Shown piece after piece: positions 43,601 to 51,682 of a stretch of 64,000 bases of DNA. How positions within the stretch are numbered: the stretch's first letter is position 1; every line of letters starts with the position of its first letter. The position numbers and the translations under genes were made by a program. The notes under the pieces were generated by a model, which worked only from the letters and a program-made list of their open reading frames with translations, was not told the DNA's origin and did no database searches. Source of the stretch: Streptomyces flavofungini (GTDB lineage: Bacteria; Actinomycetota; Actinomycetes; Streptomycetales; Streptomycetaceae); NCBI RefSeq assembly GCF_014650815.1, contig NZ_BMVR01000006.1, positions 549,912 through 613,911 of the forward strand. The letters run 5' to 3'.

Positions 43601-44645
43601 CCGAACCCGCGCCCCCACCACCGCCCGCCGAAGAGCCGTCGCCGCCCACACCCCGACCCGAGTCGCCACCCACACCCCGACCGGCATCAGCACCCGCACC
43701 CACGCCAGTGCCCCCGCCGGAGCCAGAGCCGCCGCCCGTGCCCGTAGCGACGCCACGGCCGCCGCCGGTGGGGGCGGTCACCGCTCGCGGCAGGGCAGTT
43801 GGCCCCGCAATCCCGTCGACCGGGACACCCCCTCCCCCAGGCCCGGCGGTCGCAGCACCCGCACCACCACGCGCACCCGACACTCCCGCCCCAGACGCAG
43901 ACCCGGCACCGGACCCGGCAGCTCCCCCGGGCCGCAGCAACTCCTCGTACAAGGAACGCAATTCGGGGCCCGGCTCGGCGCCGAGGCCGTCCGCGAGGGT
44001 GCGGCGTACGCCCTGGTACGCGGCCAGTGCCTCTGCCCCGCGGCCGACGTCCCGCAGGGCGCGCAGGCGCAGCGCCTGGAGGGGTTCGTCCAGGGGGTGG
44101 CCGTCGCACAGGGCGGTCAGTTCGGGCAGGGCGGACTCGGCCCGGCCGAGGGCCAGGGCCGCCGTGAAGCGGGCGCGCAGGGCGTCGAGGCGGCGCCCCG
44201 ACCAGCGGGTGGCTTCCGCCGTGTGGTCCGGCAGGTCGGTGAAGGCGTCGCCGTGCCAGAGGTCGAGGGCGTCGTCGAGGAGCGCGGCGGCCTTGGTGGC
44301 GTCGCCGTCGGCGAGGGCGCGGGTGCCCTCGCCGACCAGGCGCTCGAAGCGGTGGGCGTCGACGTCGTCGGGGGCGGCGCAGAGGTGGTAGCCGCCGTCG
44401 GCGGAGGCGATCGCGTCGGCGCCGAGCGCGCGCCGCAGCCGGCCGACCAGGGCCTGCAGGGCTCCGGTGGCGTCGGCCGGGGGCGCGTCGCCCCACACCC
44501 GGTCGATGAGGAAGGACGGAGGGACGGTACGCCCGGGTCGCAGGGCGAGCGCCGCGAGGAGTGCGCGCAGGCGTGCGCCGCCGACGGGCACAGTGGTGCC
44601 GTCGGGGCGCAGGGCCCGGGTGACGCCGAGGACGCGATATCGCAC
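40602..44645 (-). CDS. SARP/AfsR-like regulator: wHTH-BTAD-NTPase-TPR
   Basis: A 1347-residue regulator. Residues 1-90 form an OmpR-like DNA-binding domain (ALRPDGTTVPVGGARLRALLAALALRPG), 95-245 the BTAD domain (AHRFERLVGEGTRALADGD; ELTALCDGHPLDEPLQ), about 250-480 a Gly/Ala/Ser/Thr/Pro-rich linker, 485-760 an NB-ARC-like NTPase with P-loop GPGGAGKT (Lys506), and the rest helical TPR-like repeats. This is the AfsR layout, usually coupling signals to secondary metabolism. The linker of over 200 residues is exceptionally long and repetitive. GTG at 44645 is chosen because it yields the canonical RYRVLG start. No cluster-specific targets are nearby; it converges on a DrrAB exporter. Confidence 0.9.
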   Translation of the reverse strand: MRYRVLGVTRALRPDGTTVPVGGARLRALLAALALRPGRTVPPSFLIDRVWGDAPPADATGALQALVGRLRRALGADAIASADGGYHLCAAPDDVDAHRFERLVGEGTRALADGDATKAAALLDDALDLWHGDAFTDLPDHTAEATRWSGRRLDALRARFTAALALGRAESALPELTALCDGHPLDEPLQALRLRALRDVGRGAEALAAYQGVRRTLADGLGAEPGPELRSLYEELLRPGGAAGSGAGSASGAGVSGARGGAGAATAGPGGGGVPVDGIAGPTALPRAVTAPTGGGRGVATGTGGGSGSGGGTGVGAGADAGRGVGGDSGRGVGGDGSSAGGGGGAGSGLHSGTGAGAGVGSGRGAGSAGAWAGADGGTRSGSYPNPGAGTAPDADPARPTGTGDTAISLGTCAGPNPGAGPSLSTGSGAGPSLSADPDIAPAPDRDPAVATAPATAPPAHRPPAPGNLRARLTSFVGRSGDIDAIRGDLARARLVTLVGPGGAGKTRLSQEAAEAVGDASPDGVWLAELAPVEGPDDVPEAVLTALGARETVLRGAGAEELRAASERHADDPMVRLAEHCGPLRMLLVLDNCEHVIDAAARLAERLLAECPGLTVLATSREPLGVPGELVRPVGPLPEPFALRLLADRGASARPGFRIDDDVRAAAEICHRLDGLPLAIELAAARLRMLTPRQIADRLDDRFRLLTSGARTVLPRQQTLRAVVDWSWELLDGAERAVLRRLSVFAGGCDLAAAEAVCATPPDAGGGAGATGGAEATGGAGATGHAGATGSASGPRTGPGQGPVHPHDIPGILGSLVDKSLVVAAPAAHDDVMRYRLLETVSEYAAERLDEAGERDGVTRAHLTYFREFARVTDPALRRRGQREAIAAFETEYENLRSALRHAVAARDEQEALCLVLSLSWFWLIRDLRQEARNWSREVMALGPDPFAGPLTPAVPLYEHCTDTPPPLTGELLQEARRGVHLIQLSCMDMEPTGWQTPAAERKLRAIRDTYHPGLPQTCRNPGNLWFFAVLITGDVDRLRQVIDGTVDACREFGLTWELASALKQRANILANRADWAGDAVQDADEALEICTRLGDSFGAAEALSSRGEAHERRGEYLLAADDFQAAMDHAREVGARGQVALLTARLGAVLIETGQEERGEQLLRQFTDDKNSRLNGALPVARLFLVGLLGRTGRVAEAREQLVRLRDEFAVFGYGLFEGFLLGSHAWLDAVDGQYERALRSALRAVEQAAEPLAQMVAPQLLCLHLATAARALAAHDPGRAAAAARLLAVSDAHLPACHVPVSLEREIRGAAELAVRAVLGDADYAVAYAEGDGLSWEQAVASAGL

Positions 44646-44715
44646 CCGCCCATTGTCCCCTGCCCGCGCGGCGCCCCGGCCCCGCACCCGCACCGGTTCC
44701 GGCCACCACGCCCAC

Positions 44716-44805
44716 CACCGCACCCCCAAGGACCCACCACCGCACCACCGCACCCCCAAGGACCCACCACCGCACCACCGCACCCCCAGGGGCACACCAC
44801 CGCCC
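44716..44805. repeat. 30-bp tandem repeat, three units
   Basis: Units beginning CACCGCACCCCCAAGGACCC start at 44716, 44746 and 44776. The first two are identical; the third diverges after CACCGCACCCCCA. It lies about 70 bp upstream of the SARP-type gene start. Confidence 0.85.
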
Positions 44806-44838
44806 CAACCCGCCGGGTCCCCAGACCCCACCGCTCCA

Positions 44839-44883
44839 CCCCGCCCCGCCCCGCCCCGCCCCGCCCCGCCCCGCCCCGCCCCG
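44839..44883. repeat. Pentanucleotide microsatellite (CCCCG)x9
   Basis: Nine uninterrupted CCCCG units, G-rich on the other strand. Such tracts change length by slippage. Confidence 0.9.
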
Positions 44884-45089
44884 ACGAAGCCCTACGGCAC
44901 GTTCCCGTCCCCCGGGGCAGGCGGCGGTCGGCGGCGGGTCGGGGTGGCACACCCGCCCCGGCCCGCCGACAGGTCCTCGCCGACACCCCGGCCCTCACGC
45001 CCCCTTCCCGGGCCACCCCGTTCCACAGCCCGCCCGGGTAGCCTCCACCAGCAACGGCATCCCGTTCCGCGGCCGTGCGGGGCGGGGTA

Positions 45090-45107
45090 AAGGGCGGGTG
45101 GGTGGGG
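45090..45107. repeat. Dispersed G-rich repeat, copy 2
   Basis: Same 18-mer as at 31861-31878 (AAGGGCGGGTGGGTGGGG). It is followed by TCCGCCGCGA, which also follows the variant copy near 50463. Confidence 0.6.
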
Positions 45108-45228
45108 AAGCATCCGCCGCGAGGCGGGACGGCGAGCGCCGACCGGGTCCGCCCCGGGCCCGCCCGAACCCACCAGGGCCCGCCACCGAGCCGCCCGCCG
45201 CGGCCTCGCGCACGGACGAAGGAGCACC

Positions 45229-46026
45229 ATGACCACCGCCCCCACCCGGAGCGACCGCCGGATCAGCCCGGTCTTCCTAGGGATCGCCGCGGTCACCGCG
45301 GCCTCGGGCTGGGCGGCCTGGACCGGGTTCGCGGACAACCCGGGCTTCGCCGTCTTCCTGTTCGTCACGGCGGCCTGGATCGTCTCGCTGTGCCTGCACG
45401 AGTACGCGCACGCCCGCACCGCGCTGCACAGCGGCGACATCTCCATCGGCGCGAAGGGCTATCTGACCCTCAACCCGCTGAAGTACACGCACGCGCTGCT
45501 CAGCATCGTGCTGCCCGTGCTGTTCGTCATCATGGGCGGCATCGGCCTGCCCGGCGGCGCCGTGTTCATCGAGCGCGGCCGCATCCAGGGCCGCTGGCGG
45601 CACAGCCTGATCTCGGCGGCGGGCCCGCTGACGAACGTTCTGTTCGCCGTCGTCTGCACCGCGCCGTTCTGGCTGGACGCCCTGGACGGCGTCCCGGACA
45701 CGTTCCGGTACGCGCTCGGGTTCCTGGCCCTGCTCCAGGTGACGGCGGCGATCCTGAACTTCCTGCCGATCCCCGGCCTGGACGGCTACGGCGTGATCGA
45801 GCCGTGGCTGTCGCTCAACATCCGCCGCCAGGTGGAGCCGTTCGCGCCGTTCGGGCTGCTCGCGGTGTTCGGCATCCTGTGGATCCCGGAGGTCAACGAC
45901 GTGTTCTTCGACGCGGTGGACGCGATCCTGCGCGGCCTCGGCGTCACCGACTGGGACACGTACTGGGGCCAGCGCCTCTACCGCTTCTGGCAGGGCACCC
46001 CCGACATCCCCGTGCTGAACGGATAG
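45229..46026 (+). CDS. Site-2 protease family (M50) membrane metallopeptidase
   Basis: A 265-residue protein with about six transmembrane segments. The zinc motif HEYAH (His57, Glu58, His61) and the third ligand in LPIPGLDGYG (Asp185) are present. The family cleaves membrane-embedded substrates such as anti-sigma factors. No PDZ domain is visible, as in short Rv-type members. GAAGGAG lies before ATG. No substrate gene is linked. Confidence 0.9.
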   Translation: MTTAPTRSDRRISPVFLGIAAVTAASGWAAWTGFADNPGFAVFLFVTAAWIVSLCLHEYAHARTALHSGDISIGAKGYLTLNPLKYTHALLSIVLPVLFVIMGGIGLPGGAVFIERGRIQGRWRHSLISAAGPLTNVLFAVVCTAPFWLDALDGVPDTFRYALGFLALLQVTAAILNFLPIPGLDGYGVIEPWLSLNIRRQVEPFAPFGLLAVFGILWIPEVNDVFFDAVDAILRGLGVTDWDTYWGQRLYRFWQGTPDIPVLNG

Positions 46027-46044
46027 GCGGCAGGGGCGCGGCCG

Positions 46045-46242
46045 CTACTGGCCCGCGGCGGCGGCCTTGTCGCGCTGCCGCAGCGCCTTCGCCCTGCGGG
46101 CGTAGTACCAGGTCATGTTGGACGAGAGTCCGGCGAGCAGCACCCACACGATGCCGAGCAGGCTGCCCTGAGCGAAGGAGACCACGGCGGCGGCGACGGA
46201 CAGGACGCAGACGACGAGGGCGTACAGAGCTAGGCGGGGCAT
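46045..46242 (-). CDS. Small membrane protein, unknown function
   Basis: A 65-residue protein: MPRLALYALVVCVL begins a hydrophobic segment, a second follows (SLLGIVWVLLAGLSSNMTW), and the tail is basic (RRAKALRQRDKAAAAGQ). Two transmembrane helices with a cytoplasmic tail are predicted. AGGAG lies 10 bp before the ATG at 46242, which supports a real gene. No family is recognised. It converges with the M50 gene by 18 bp. Confidence 0.65.
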   Translation of the reverse strand: MPRLALYALVVCVLSVAAAVVSFAQGSLLGIVWVLLAGLSSNMTWYYARRAKALRQRDKAAAAGQ

Positions 46243-46348
46243 GGGGTGCGGCTCCTGTTGCGGCAATCCGGGGGACGTACCGCACCAGTGTCCCCCATGC
46301 CCCGCGGCCACCGGAACGCGGTGCTGGGACCTGTCCGACGGGTCGGCC

Positions 46349-47071
46349 CTAGACGTCGGTGACGCGCAGCCCCGCGTGCGCCTTGTACCTGCGGTTGACG
46401 GAGATCAGGTTGGCGACGAGGGACTCCACCTGGTGGGCGTTGCGCAGGCGGCCCGCGAAGACGCCCCGCATGCCGGGGATGCGGGCGGCCAGGGCCTGCA
46501 CGACGTCGGTGTCCGCGCGGCGCTCGCCGAGGACCAGCACGTCCGTGTCGATCTCCTCGATGGCCTCGTCCTGGAGCAGCACCGCCGACAGGTGGTGGAA
46601 GGCGGCGGTGACCCGCGACTCGGGGAGCAGCGCGGCGGCCTGCTCGGCGGCGCTGCCCTCCTCGGGCTTCAGGGCGTACGCGCCCTTCTTGTCGAAGCCG
46701 AGCGGGTTGACGCAGTCCACGACGAGCTTGCCCGCGAGGTCGTCGCGCAGCGCTTCGAGGGTCTTGGCGTGTCCGTCCCACGGCACCGCGATGATCACGA
46801 TGTCGCTGCGCCGCGCGCACTCCGCGTTGTCGGCACCCTCGATGCCCTCGACGCCGCGCCCGAGTTCGGCGGCCGCGGCGGCGGCGCGCTCGGCGGCGCG
46901 GGAGCCGATGATCACCTTCTGGCCCGCGCGGGCGAGCCGGTAGGCGAGCCCGCGGCCCTGGTCGCCGGTGCCGCCGAGCACGCCCACCACGAGCCCCGAC
47001 ACGTCGGGCAGGTCCCAGGGGTCCTTGGCCGGGGCCTGCTGCGGGCTTTCAGATGAAGACGAGGTAGTCAT
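46349..47071 (-). CDS. npdG: F420H2:NADP+ oxidoreductase
   Basis: A 240-residue Rossmann protein with VVGVLGGTGDQGRGLAYRLARAGQ-type NADP loop and IGSRAAERAA, matching F420-dependent NADP reductase (Fno/NpdG). It moves hydride between NADPH and coenzyme F420, supplying F420H2 to enzymes such as PNPOx-like proteins. A 25-residue polar tail precedes the core. The PNPOx-like gene at 11 kb could be one user of F420H2, which is only a guess. Confidence 0.88.
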   Translation of the reverse strand: MTTSSSSESPQQAPAKDPWDLPDVSGLVVGVLGGTGDQGRGLAYRLARAGQKVIIGSRAAERAAAAAAELGRGVEGIEGADNAECARRSDIVIIAVPWDGHAKTLEALRDDLAGKLVVDCVNPLGFDKKGAYALKPEEGSAAEQAAALLPESRVTAAFHHLSAVLLQDEAIEEIDTDVLVLGERRADTDVVQALAARIPGMRGVFAGRLRNAHQVESLVANLISVNRRYKAHAGLRVTDV

Positions 47072-47118
47072 GGTCCGACCTTACGTCCGGGTCGGGCGCC
47101 CGGCCGGACCGGGCGGCC

Positions 47119-48231
47119 TCAGTCCGGCAGGCCGAGGAGGCCGAGCGGGACGCGCCGGAACGTGATGGTCTCGTACGCGCTGAAGTCCCCCGTCTCGTAC
47201 AGGAGCCCGACCGCGTCGTCGTCCAGGCGGACGAGGTCGCTGTACGCGGCGGGCAGCCCGTCGACGGTGTGGGCGGCGTACCAGGTGGTGCCGTCGTCGT
47301 GGCTCCTGCGGATGGTCATCAGGGCGCGGAAGCCGGGGTCGGCGGGGCCGGAGTACAGCAGCACGTCGGGGTCGAGCAGTTGCAGGACGCTGGCCTCGAC
47401 GACGGGGCCGGTGAGGCCGGACTGCGGCCGGAAGGGCCTGCTGAGGGTCTGGCCGCCGTCGCGGGAGTGGGCGTCGGCACGGGTGCCGGGGGACGGCGAG
47501 TCGTTGCGGGTGTTGAAGTAGACGCGGCCGTCGGGGAGTTCCGCGGCGGTGGTCTCGTTGGCGTTGATGTAGCCGTCGGTGTTGTCGTCGACGTACCCGA
47601 TGCGCCAGGTCTGGCCCCGGTCGTCGCTGAGCAGGCAGTGTCCGCCGTTGTACTTCCCCTCGGTGCCGTTGTCCGCACCGGCGGGCGGCAGGGAGTGGTT
47701 GGCGGGGACGACGACGCGGCCGTCGGCGAGCTGGATGGCGTGGCCGGGCGTGGTGGCGTACCAGCGCCACGCGGGCTTCTTCGTCTGCTTGGTGATCTCG
47801 CGGGGCGCGGACCAGGTGAGGCCGTCGTCGTCGCTGTGCCGCACCCAGACGCGGCGGCCGTTGGCGGCGGTCACCTCGCCGCGCCGGATGGCGTTCTCGG
47901 TGGCCGCGGCGGCGTTCCTGACGTGCACGAGCAGGATGCGGCCGGTGTCGAGGACGACGGGGGCCGGGTTCCCGGCGAGGTCGGTGCCGTTGGCGCCGAC
48001 GACCTGCAGCGGCCCCCAGGTGCGGCCGCCGTCCACGGACCGTTTCAGGACCACGTCGATGTTCCCGAAGTCCTCCTGCGAGCCGACGCGGCCCTCGCAG
48101 AAGGCGAGGACCGTGCCGTCCTGGGTCACGACCACGGCAGGGATCCGGAAGCTCGCGTACCCCTCGCGTCCCGCGCGGAAGGGAACGGACGTCTCGACGG
48201 TCCCGGTTGTCTCAGCATTCTCCACTGGCAT
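47119..48231 (-). CDS. Exo-alpha-sialidase (GH33-like), no signal peptide
   Basis: A 370-residue beta-propeller sialidase: FRIP motif with Arg29, and Asp-boxes SVDGGRTW, SDDDGLTW, SDDRGQTW, SRDGGQTL and SHDDGTTW. Such enzymes release terminal sialic acids. The ATG at 48231 (after GGGAAGGGG) leads straight into the catalytic fold without a secretion signal, so the product should be cytoplasmic; a much longer open frame upstream (to about 50334) is an artefact. The substrate might be an imported sialoside or another acidic sugar. Confidence 0.85.
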   Translation of the reverse strand: MPVENAETTGTVETSVPFRAGREGYASFRIPAVVVTQDGTVLAFCEGRVGSQEDFGNIDVVLKRSVDGGRTWGPLQVVGANGTDLAGNPAPVVLDTGRILLVHVRNAAAATENAIRRGEVTAANGRRVWVRHSDDDGLTWSAPREITKQTKKPAWRWYATTPGHAIQLADGRVVVPANHSLPPAGADNGTEGKYNGGHCLLSDDRGQTWRIGYVDDNTDGYINANETTAAELPDGRVYFNTRNDSPSPGTRADAHSRDGGQTLSRPFRPQSGLTGPVVEASVLQLLDPDVLLYSGPADPGFRALMTIRRSHDDGTTWYAAHTVDGLPAAYSDLVRLDDDAVGLLYETGDFSAYETITFRRVPLGLLGLPD

Positions 48232-48310
48232 CCGTGCCCCTTCCCCAACGTGGGGGAATTCGCGGTGAACTCCCGCTGACGAATCTCCCGTTGAGGCAGT
48301 ATGCGCCCCC

Positions 48311-48913
48311 ATGGACGCCGTACGGGTCGCGCTGCTGCGCGAAGTGCTCGCCGGGACCGAATGGCCGGGTGCCACGCGCCGCTTCGCCGGGGCGCTGCGT
48401 GCCAGCGTGCTGCCGCACGGCGGCGGGCTGCTGCTCGTGGGCACCCGGGAGTACGAGCCGTGGCACCTGGCCGCGCACCTCGTGGACGAGGCCGCCTGGT
48501 CCGGCACCCCCGAGCTGACGCCCACGCTCGTCCGGCACCGGCCGCGCCCGGACGCGCCCGCGCAGCTCTCGGTGGGCCTCGGCCGGATCGAGGCGGCGCG
48601 GCGCGGCGAGACGCTCCTGGTGGTGGCGCCCACCGCGCCCCCGGCGGGACTCCTCTCCCGGGTGCACGACGCGCGCCGGGCGGGCGCCGCGGTGTTCGCG
48701 CTCGGCGAGCGCGACGGCGATCTGGGAGCCCTTGCCCACGAGTCGTTGACCGTGCCCGACGCGGCGGGCCTGGACCTGGACACCGTGCAGCACCTGGTGA
48801 GCGCGGCGGCGGGCGAGAACAGCCTGCCCGCGCAGCGGGGGCGGCGGCGGCTGCGGGACCGCTTGTCGCGGCTGGCGGACCAGCTGACGGCGCCGCCGCC
48901 GTCGCGGTGGTGA
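48311..48913 (+). CDS. Conserved hypothetical protein
   Basis: A 200-residue protein with no recognised domain. It is Leu/Ala/Arg-rich with an aromatic segment TREYEPWHLAAHLVDEA, and a basic C-terminus (RGRRRLRDRLSRLADQL) that may form an amphipathic helix. The composition and codon use match surrounding genes. It is divergent from the sialidase gene (79 bp apart) and precedes an MFS gene by 98 bp. Confidence 0.6.
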   Translation: MDAVRVALLREVLAGTEWPGATRRFAGALRASVLPHGGGLLLVGTREYEPWHLAAHLVDEAAWSGTPELTPTLVRHRPRPDAPAQLSVGLGRIEAARRGETLLVVAPTAPPAGLLSRVHDARRAGAAVFALGERDGDLGALAHESLTVPDAAGLDLDTVQHLVSAAAGENSLPAQRGRRRLRDRLSRLADQLTAPPPSRW

Positions 48914-49011
48914 GGGCTGCGGCGCCGGGCGGAGGGTGGGGTGCGCCCGGAGCCGCGGGCGGGAACAAATCGTTTGCGCCGCGCCTCGGCCGCCGCCGAA
49001 CATGACCCCTT

Positions 49012-50286
49012 GTGAAACGTTCCGCCGCGATACTGCCCGACCTGTCCCCCTGGCACTCCACCCGCGACTTCCGGCTCCTGTGGGTGCAGGGTCTGGTCAC
49101 CTACTTCGGCAGCTTCATGGCGATGATCGCCCTGCCGCTCCAGATCAAGCACCTCACCGACTCGCCGCTGGCCGTCGGCGCGATGGGCGCCGTCGAGCTC
49201 GTACCGCTGATCGTCTGCGGTCTGTACGGCGGGGCGCTCGCCGACGCGGTGGACCGCCGCAAGGTGATCCTGCTGACCGAGGCGGCGCTCGGTCTGCTCG
49301 CGGTCGTGCTGTTCGTGAACGCGTTGCTGCCGGAGCCGATGCTGTGGCCGCTGTACGTCGTCGCGGCCGGTGTCTCGGGCCTCGCCGGACTGCAGCGGCC
49401 CGCCCTGGACTCGCTGATGGCCAGGATCGTGCCGCACGACCAGCTCACGGCGGCCGCCGCGCTGAACTCGCTGCGCTGGAACGTCGGCGCGATCGCCGGG
49501 CCCGCGCTCGCGGGTGTCGTCGTCGCCTACGCCGGGCACGCCAGCGCGTACGCCGTGACCGTCGTCGGGTTCGCCGTGTCCGTCGTGCTGTGCACCCGCC
49601 TCTCGCCCGCGCCCGCGACGCACGGGGCGCAGAAGCCGTCCCTGCGGGGGCTCGCCGAGGGGGCGCGGTACGCGTGGTCGCGGCCCGTGCTGCTCGGTAC
49701 GTACGCCATCGACGGGGTCGCGATGCTGTTCGCCTTCCCCAACACGATCTTCCCGTTCCTCGCGGACGACCTGGACGCCGAGTGGTCGCTGGGGCTGATG
49801 TACGCCGCCGGGGCCGTGGGGTCGCTCGCCCTCAGCCTCACCAGCGGGTGGACGTCGCGGGTGCGGCGGCACGGGGTGCTCGTCGTGTGCGGGGCCGCGG
49901 GGTGGGGGCTCGCGATCACGCTGGCCGGGGTCCTCGGCAATGTGTGGCTGGTGCTGTTCTGTCTGGCCCTCGCCGGGGCCGGGGACATGCTCAGCGGGCT
50001 CGCCCGGTCCACGATCTGGAACCAGACGATTCCCGACGAGCTGCGGGGGCGGCTCGCGGGGATCGAGGTCCTCTCCTACAGCGTCGGCCCCCAGCTCGGC
50101 CAGGTCCGCGCGGGCGCGGCCGCGGGCTGGTCCGGCACCCGCCCGGCGATCTGGTCCGGCGGCCTCATCTGCGTCGGCGCCGTGGGTGCGCTGGCTGCCG
50201 CGATGCCGTCGCTGCTGCGGTACGACGCGACGACGGACGCCGACGCCCGCCGCCGCAGGGAGGCCGCGGCGGCAGCAGCCGCCTAG
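49012..50286 (+). CDS. MFS transporter, EntS-like
   Basis: A 424-residue protein with 12 transmembrane helices and MFS motif A in LYGGALADAVDRRKVIL. The type (TYFGSFMAMIALPLQI at helix 1; LAGLQRPALDSLMARIVPHDQLTAAAALN) matches the EntS/tetracycline-like exporters that include siderophore exporters. No siderophore genes are linked in the window. GTG start at 49012. The C-terminal tail is Ala-rich. Confidence 0.85.
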   Translation: MKRSAAILPDLSPWHSTRDFRLLWVQGLVTYFGSFMAMIALPLQIKHLTDSPLAVGAMGAVELVPLIVCGLYGGALADAVDRRKVILLTEAALGLLAVVLFVNALLPEPMLWPLYVVAAGVSGLAGLQRPALDSLMARIVPHDQLTAAAALNSLRWNVGAIAGPALAGVVVAYAGHASAYAVTVVGFAVSVVLCTRLSPAPATHGAQKPSLRGLAEGARYAWSRPVLLGTYAIDGVAMLFAFPNTIFPFLADDLDAEWSLGLMYAAGAVGSLALSLTSGWTSRVRRHGVLVVCGAAGWGLAITLAGVLGNVWLVLFCLALAGAGDMLSGLARSTIWNQTIPDELRGRLAGIEVLSYSVGPQLGQVRAGAAAGWSGTRPAIWSGGLICVGAVGALAAAMPSLLRYDATTDADARRRREAAAAAAA

Positions 50287-50538
50287 GCCGGTCGGGGCCG
50301 TCCTCGCGGTACCTGCGCCCCCGACCGGGCACATGGCGCACGCCTACACGACCGGCACCGTCGGCCGGGGGGGGGGCTGTGCCCACCCTTCCTGGTCCCG
50401 GTCCCGCACCCGCCGATGGCGAGCAACCCCCGCAGGAGACGTCCACCCTGCGGTCAACTGGAAAGGGGCGGGCGGGTGGGAGATGTCCGCCGCGAAGCAG
50501 CGGGACAGGAACGGTCCCCGCCGGGCCGCAGGCCGGAC

Positions 50539-50766
50539 TCAGTCCTCCTCGCCCCGCGCAGCGGAGTCGTGCCAGCGGGGATCCGTGTCCCACTCAAGAT
50601 TCCGCTCGGCCGCCGTCTCCATCGCCCGGGTGGCCTCCTCGCGGGAGGCGTAGGGACCGAAGCGGTCCTTCCCCGGGCAGTCCGGCCCCTCCTCGACCTT
50701 GTTGTGCTGCAGGCAGTAGTACCACTCGCCCGGCTTGCCGACGGTCCGCTTCTTGAACAGGGCCAT
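50539..50766 (-). CDS. 75-residue SPOR-like small protein
   Basis: A short protein starting MALFKKRTVGKPGEWYYC and containing HNKVEEGPDCPGKDRFGPYASREEA, which resembles the SPOR-like strand-helix pattern (FGPYASREEA). Two cysteines (CLQH, CPGK) might bind metal. GAGGAG precedes the ATG at 50766; the open frame continues upstream without support. It diverges from map. It looks genuine and conserved in style, but has no known function. Confidence 0.65.
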   Translation of the reverse strand: MALFKKRTVGKPGEWYYCLQHNKVEEGPDCPGKDRFGPYASREEATRAMETAAERNLEWDTDPRWHDSAARGEED

Positions 50767-50824
50767 GTCCGGCTCCTCTCTCTCCCGCCATGCTGCCCCA
50801 CGGACGCTCGTTAGACTCGCTGGC

Positions 50825-51682
50825 ATGTCTGGCCAGTCACTGCTCGTTCCAGGGGAGCTCTCTCCCACCCGCCCCGTGCCCGGAAACATCAGGCGCCCGG
50901 AGTACGTCGGCAAGCCCGCGCCGACCCCGTACAGCGGACCGGAGGTGCAGACCCCGGAGACCGTCGAGCTGATGCGGACCGCGGGCCGCATCGCCGCGCG
51001 CGCGATGGCGGAGGCCGCGAAGGCGATCGCGCCCGGCGTGACCACCGACGAGCTGGACCGCATCGCGCACGCGTACATGTGCGACCACGGCGCCTACCCG
51101 TCGACGCTCGGCTACCGCGGCTTCCCGAAGTCGCTGTGCAGTTCCGTCAACGAGGTCATCTGCCACGGCATCCCCGACTCCACCGTCCTGAAGGACGGCG
51201 ACATCATCAACCTGGACGTCACGGCGTACATCGGCGGCGTGCACGGCGACAACAACGCGACGTACCTCGTGGGCGAGGTGGACGACGAGTCGCGGCTTCT
51301 CGTGGAGCGCACCGAGGAGTCCCTGAACCGCGCGATCAAGGCGGTCAAGCCCGGCCGCCAGATCAACATCATCGGCCGTGTCATCGAGTCGTACGCCAAG
51401 CGCTTCGGCTACGGCGTGGTGCGCGACTTCACCGGCCACGGCATCAACACGTCGTTCCACTCCGGGCTGATCGTCCCGCACTACGACAGCCCGCACGCGA
51501 CGACGGTCATCCAGCCCGGCATGACGTTCACGATCGAGCCGATGCTGACGCTCGGCACGCACGAGTACGACATGTGGGACGACGGCTGGACGGTCGTGAC
51601 CAAGGACCGCAGGCGGACGGCGCAGTTCGAGCACACGCTGGTGGTGACGGAGACCGGCGCGGAGATCCTCACGCTGCCGTAA
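50825..51682 (+). CDS. map: Methionine aminopeptidase, type I
   Basis: A 285-residue pita-bread enzyme that removes the initiator Met from nascent proteins. The metal ligands are in NLDVTAYIGGVHGDNN (two Asp), GHGINTSFH (His), TIEPM (Glu) and FEHTLVV (Glu). An N-terminal extension of about 40 residues with Pro-rich segments (ELSPTRPVPGNIRRPEYVGKP) matches actinobacterial MetAP1c. ATG at 50825 is preferred over the longer frame. The stop lies inside a 57-bp perfect palindrome. Confidence 0.95.
   Translation: MSGQSLLVPGELSPTRPVPGNIRRPEYVGKPAPTPYSGPEVQTPETVELMRTAGRIAARAMAEAAKAIAPGVTTDELDRIAHAYMCDHGAYPSTLGYRGFPKSLCSSVNEVICHGIPDSTVLKDGDIINLDVTAYIGGVHGDNNATYLVGEVDDESRLLVERTEESLNRAIKAVKPGRQINIIGRVIESYAKRFGYGVVRDFTGHGINTSFHSGLIVPHYDSPHATTVIQPGMTFTIEPMLTLGTHEYDMWDDGWTVVTKDRRRTAQFEHTLVVTETGAEILTLP

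Larger units (their letters stand above)
44646..45228. other. 583-bp divergent spacer, repeat-rich
   Basis: Lies between the regulator and the M50 protease start. It has a 30-bp tandem repeat, a CCCCG microsatellite and a dispersed G-rich motif; no gene is supported. Both promoters must be here. Confidence 0.6.

Noticed and set aside
47119..50334. A single very long protein extending the sialidase upstream
   Set aside because: The upstream part is low-complexity and runs antisense to the MFS and hypothetical genes; a good start with ribosome site exists at 48231.
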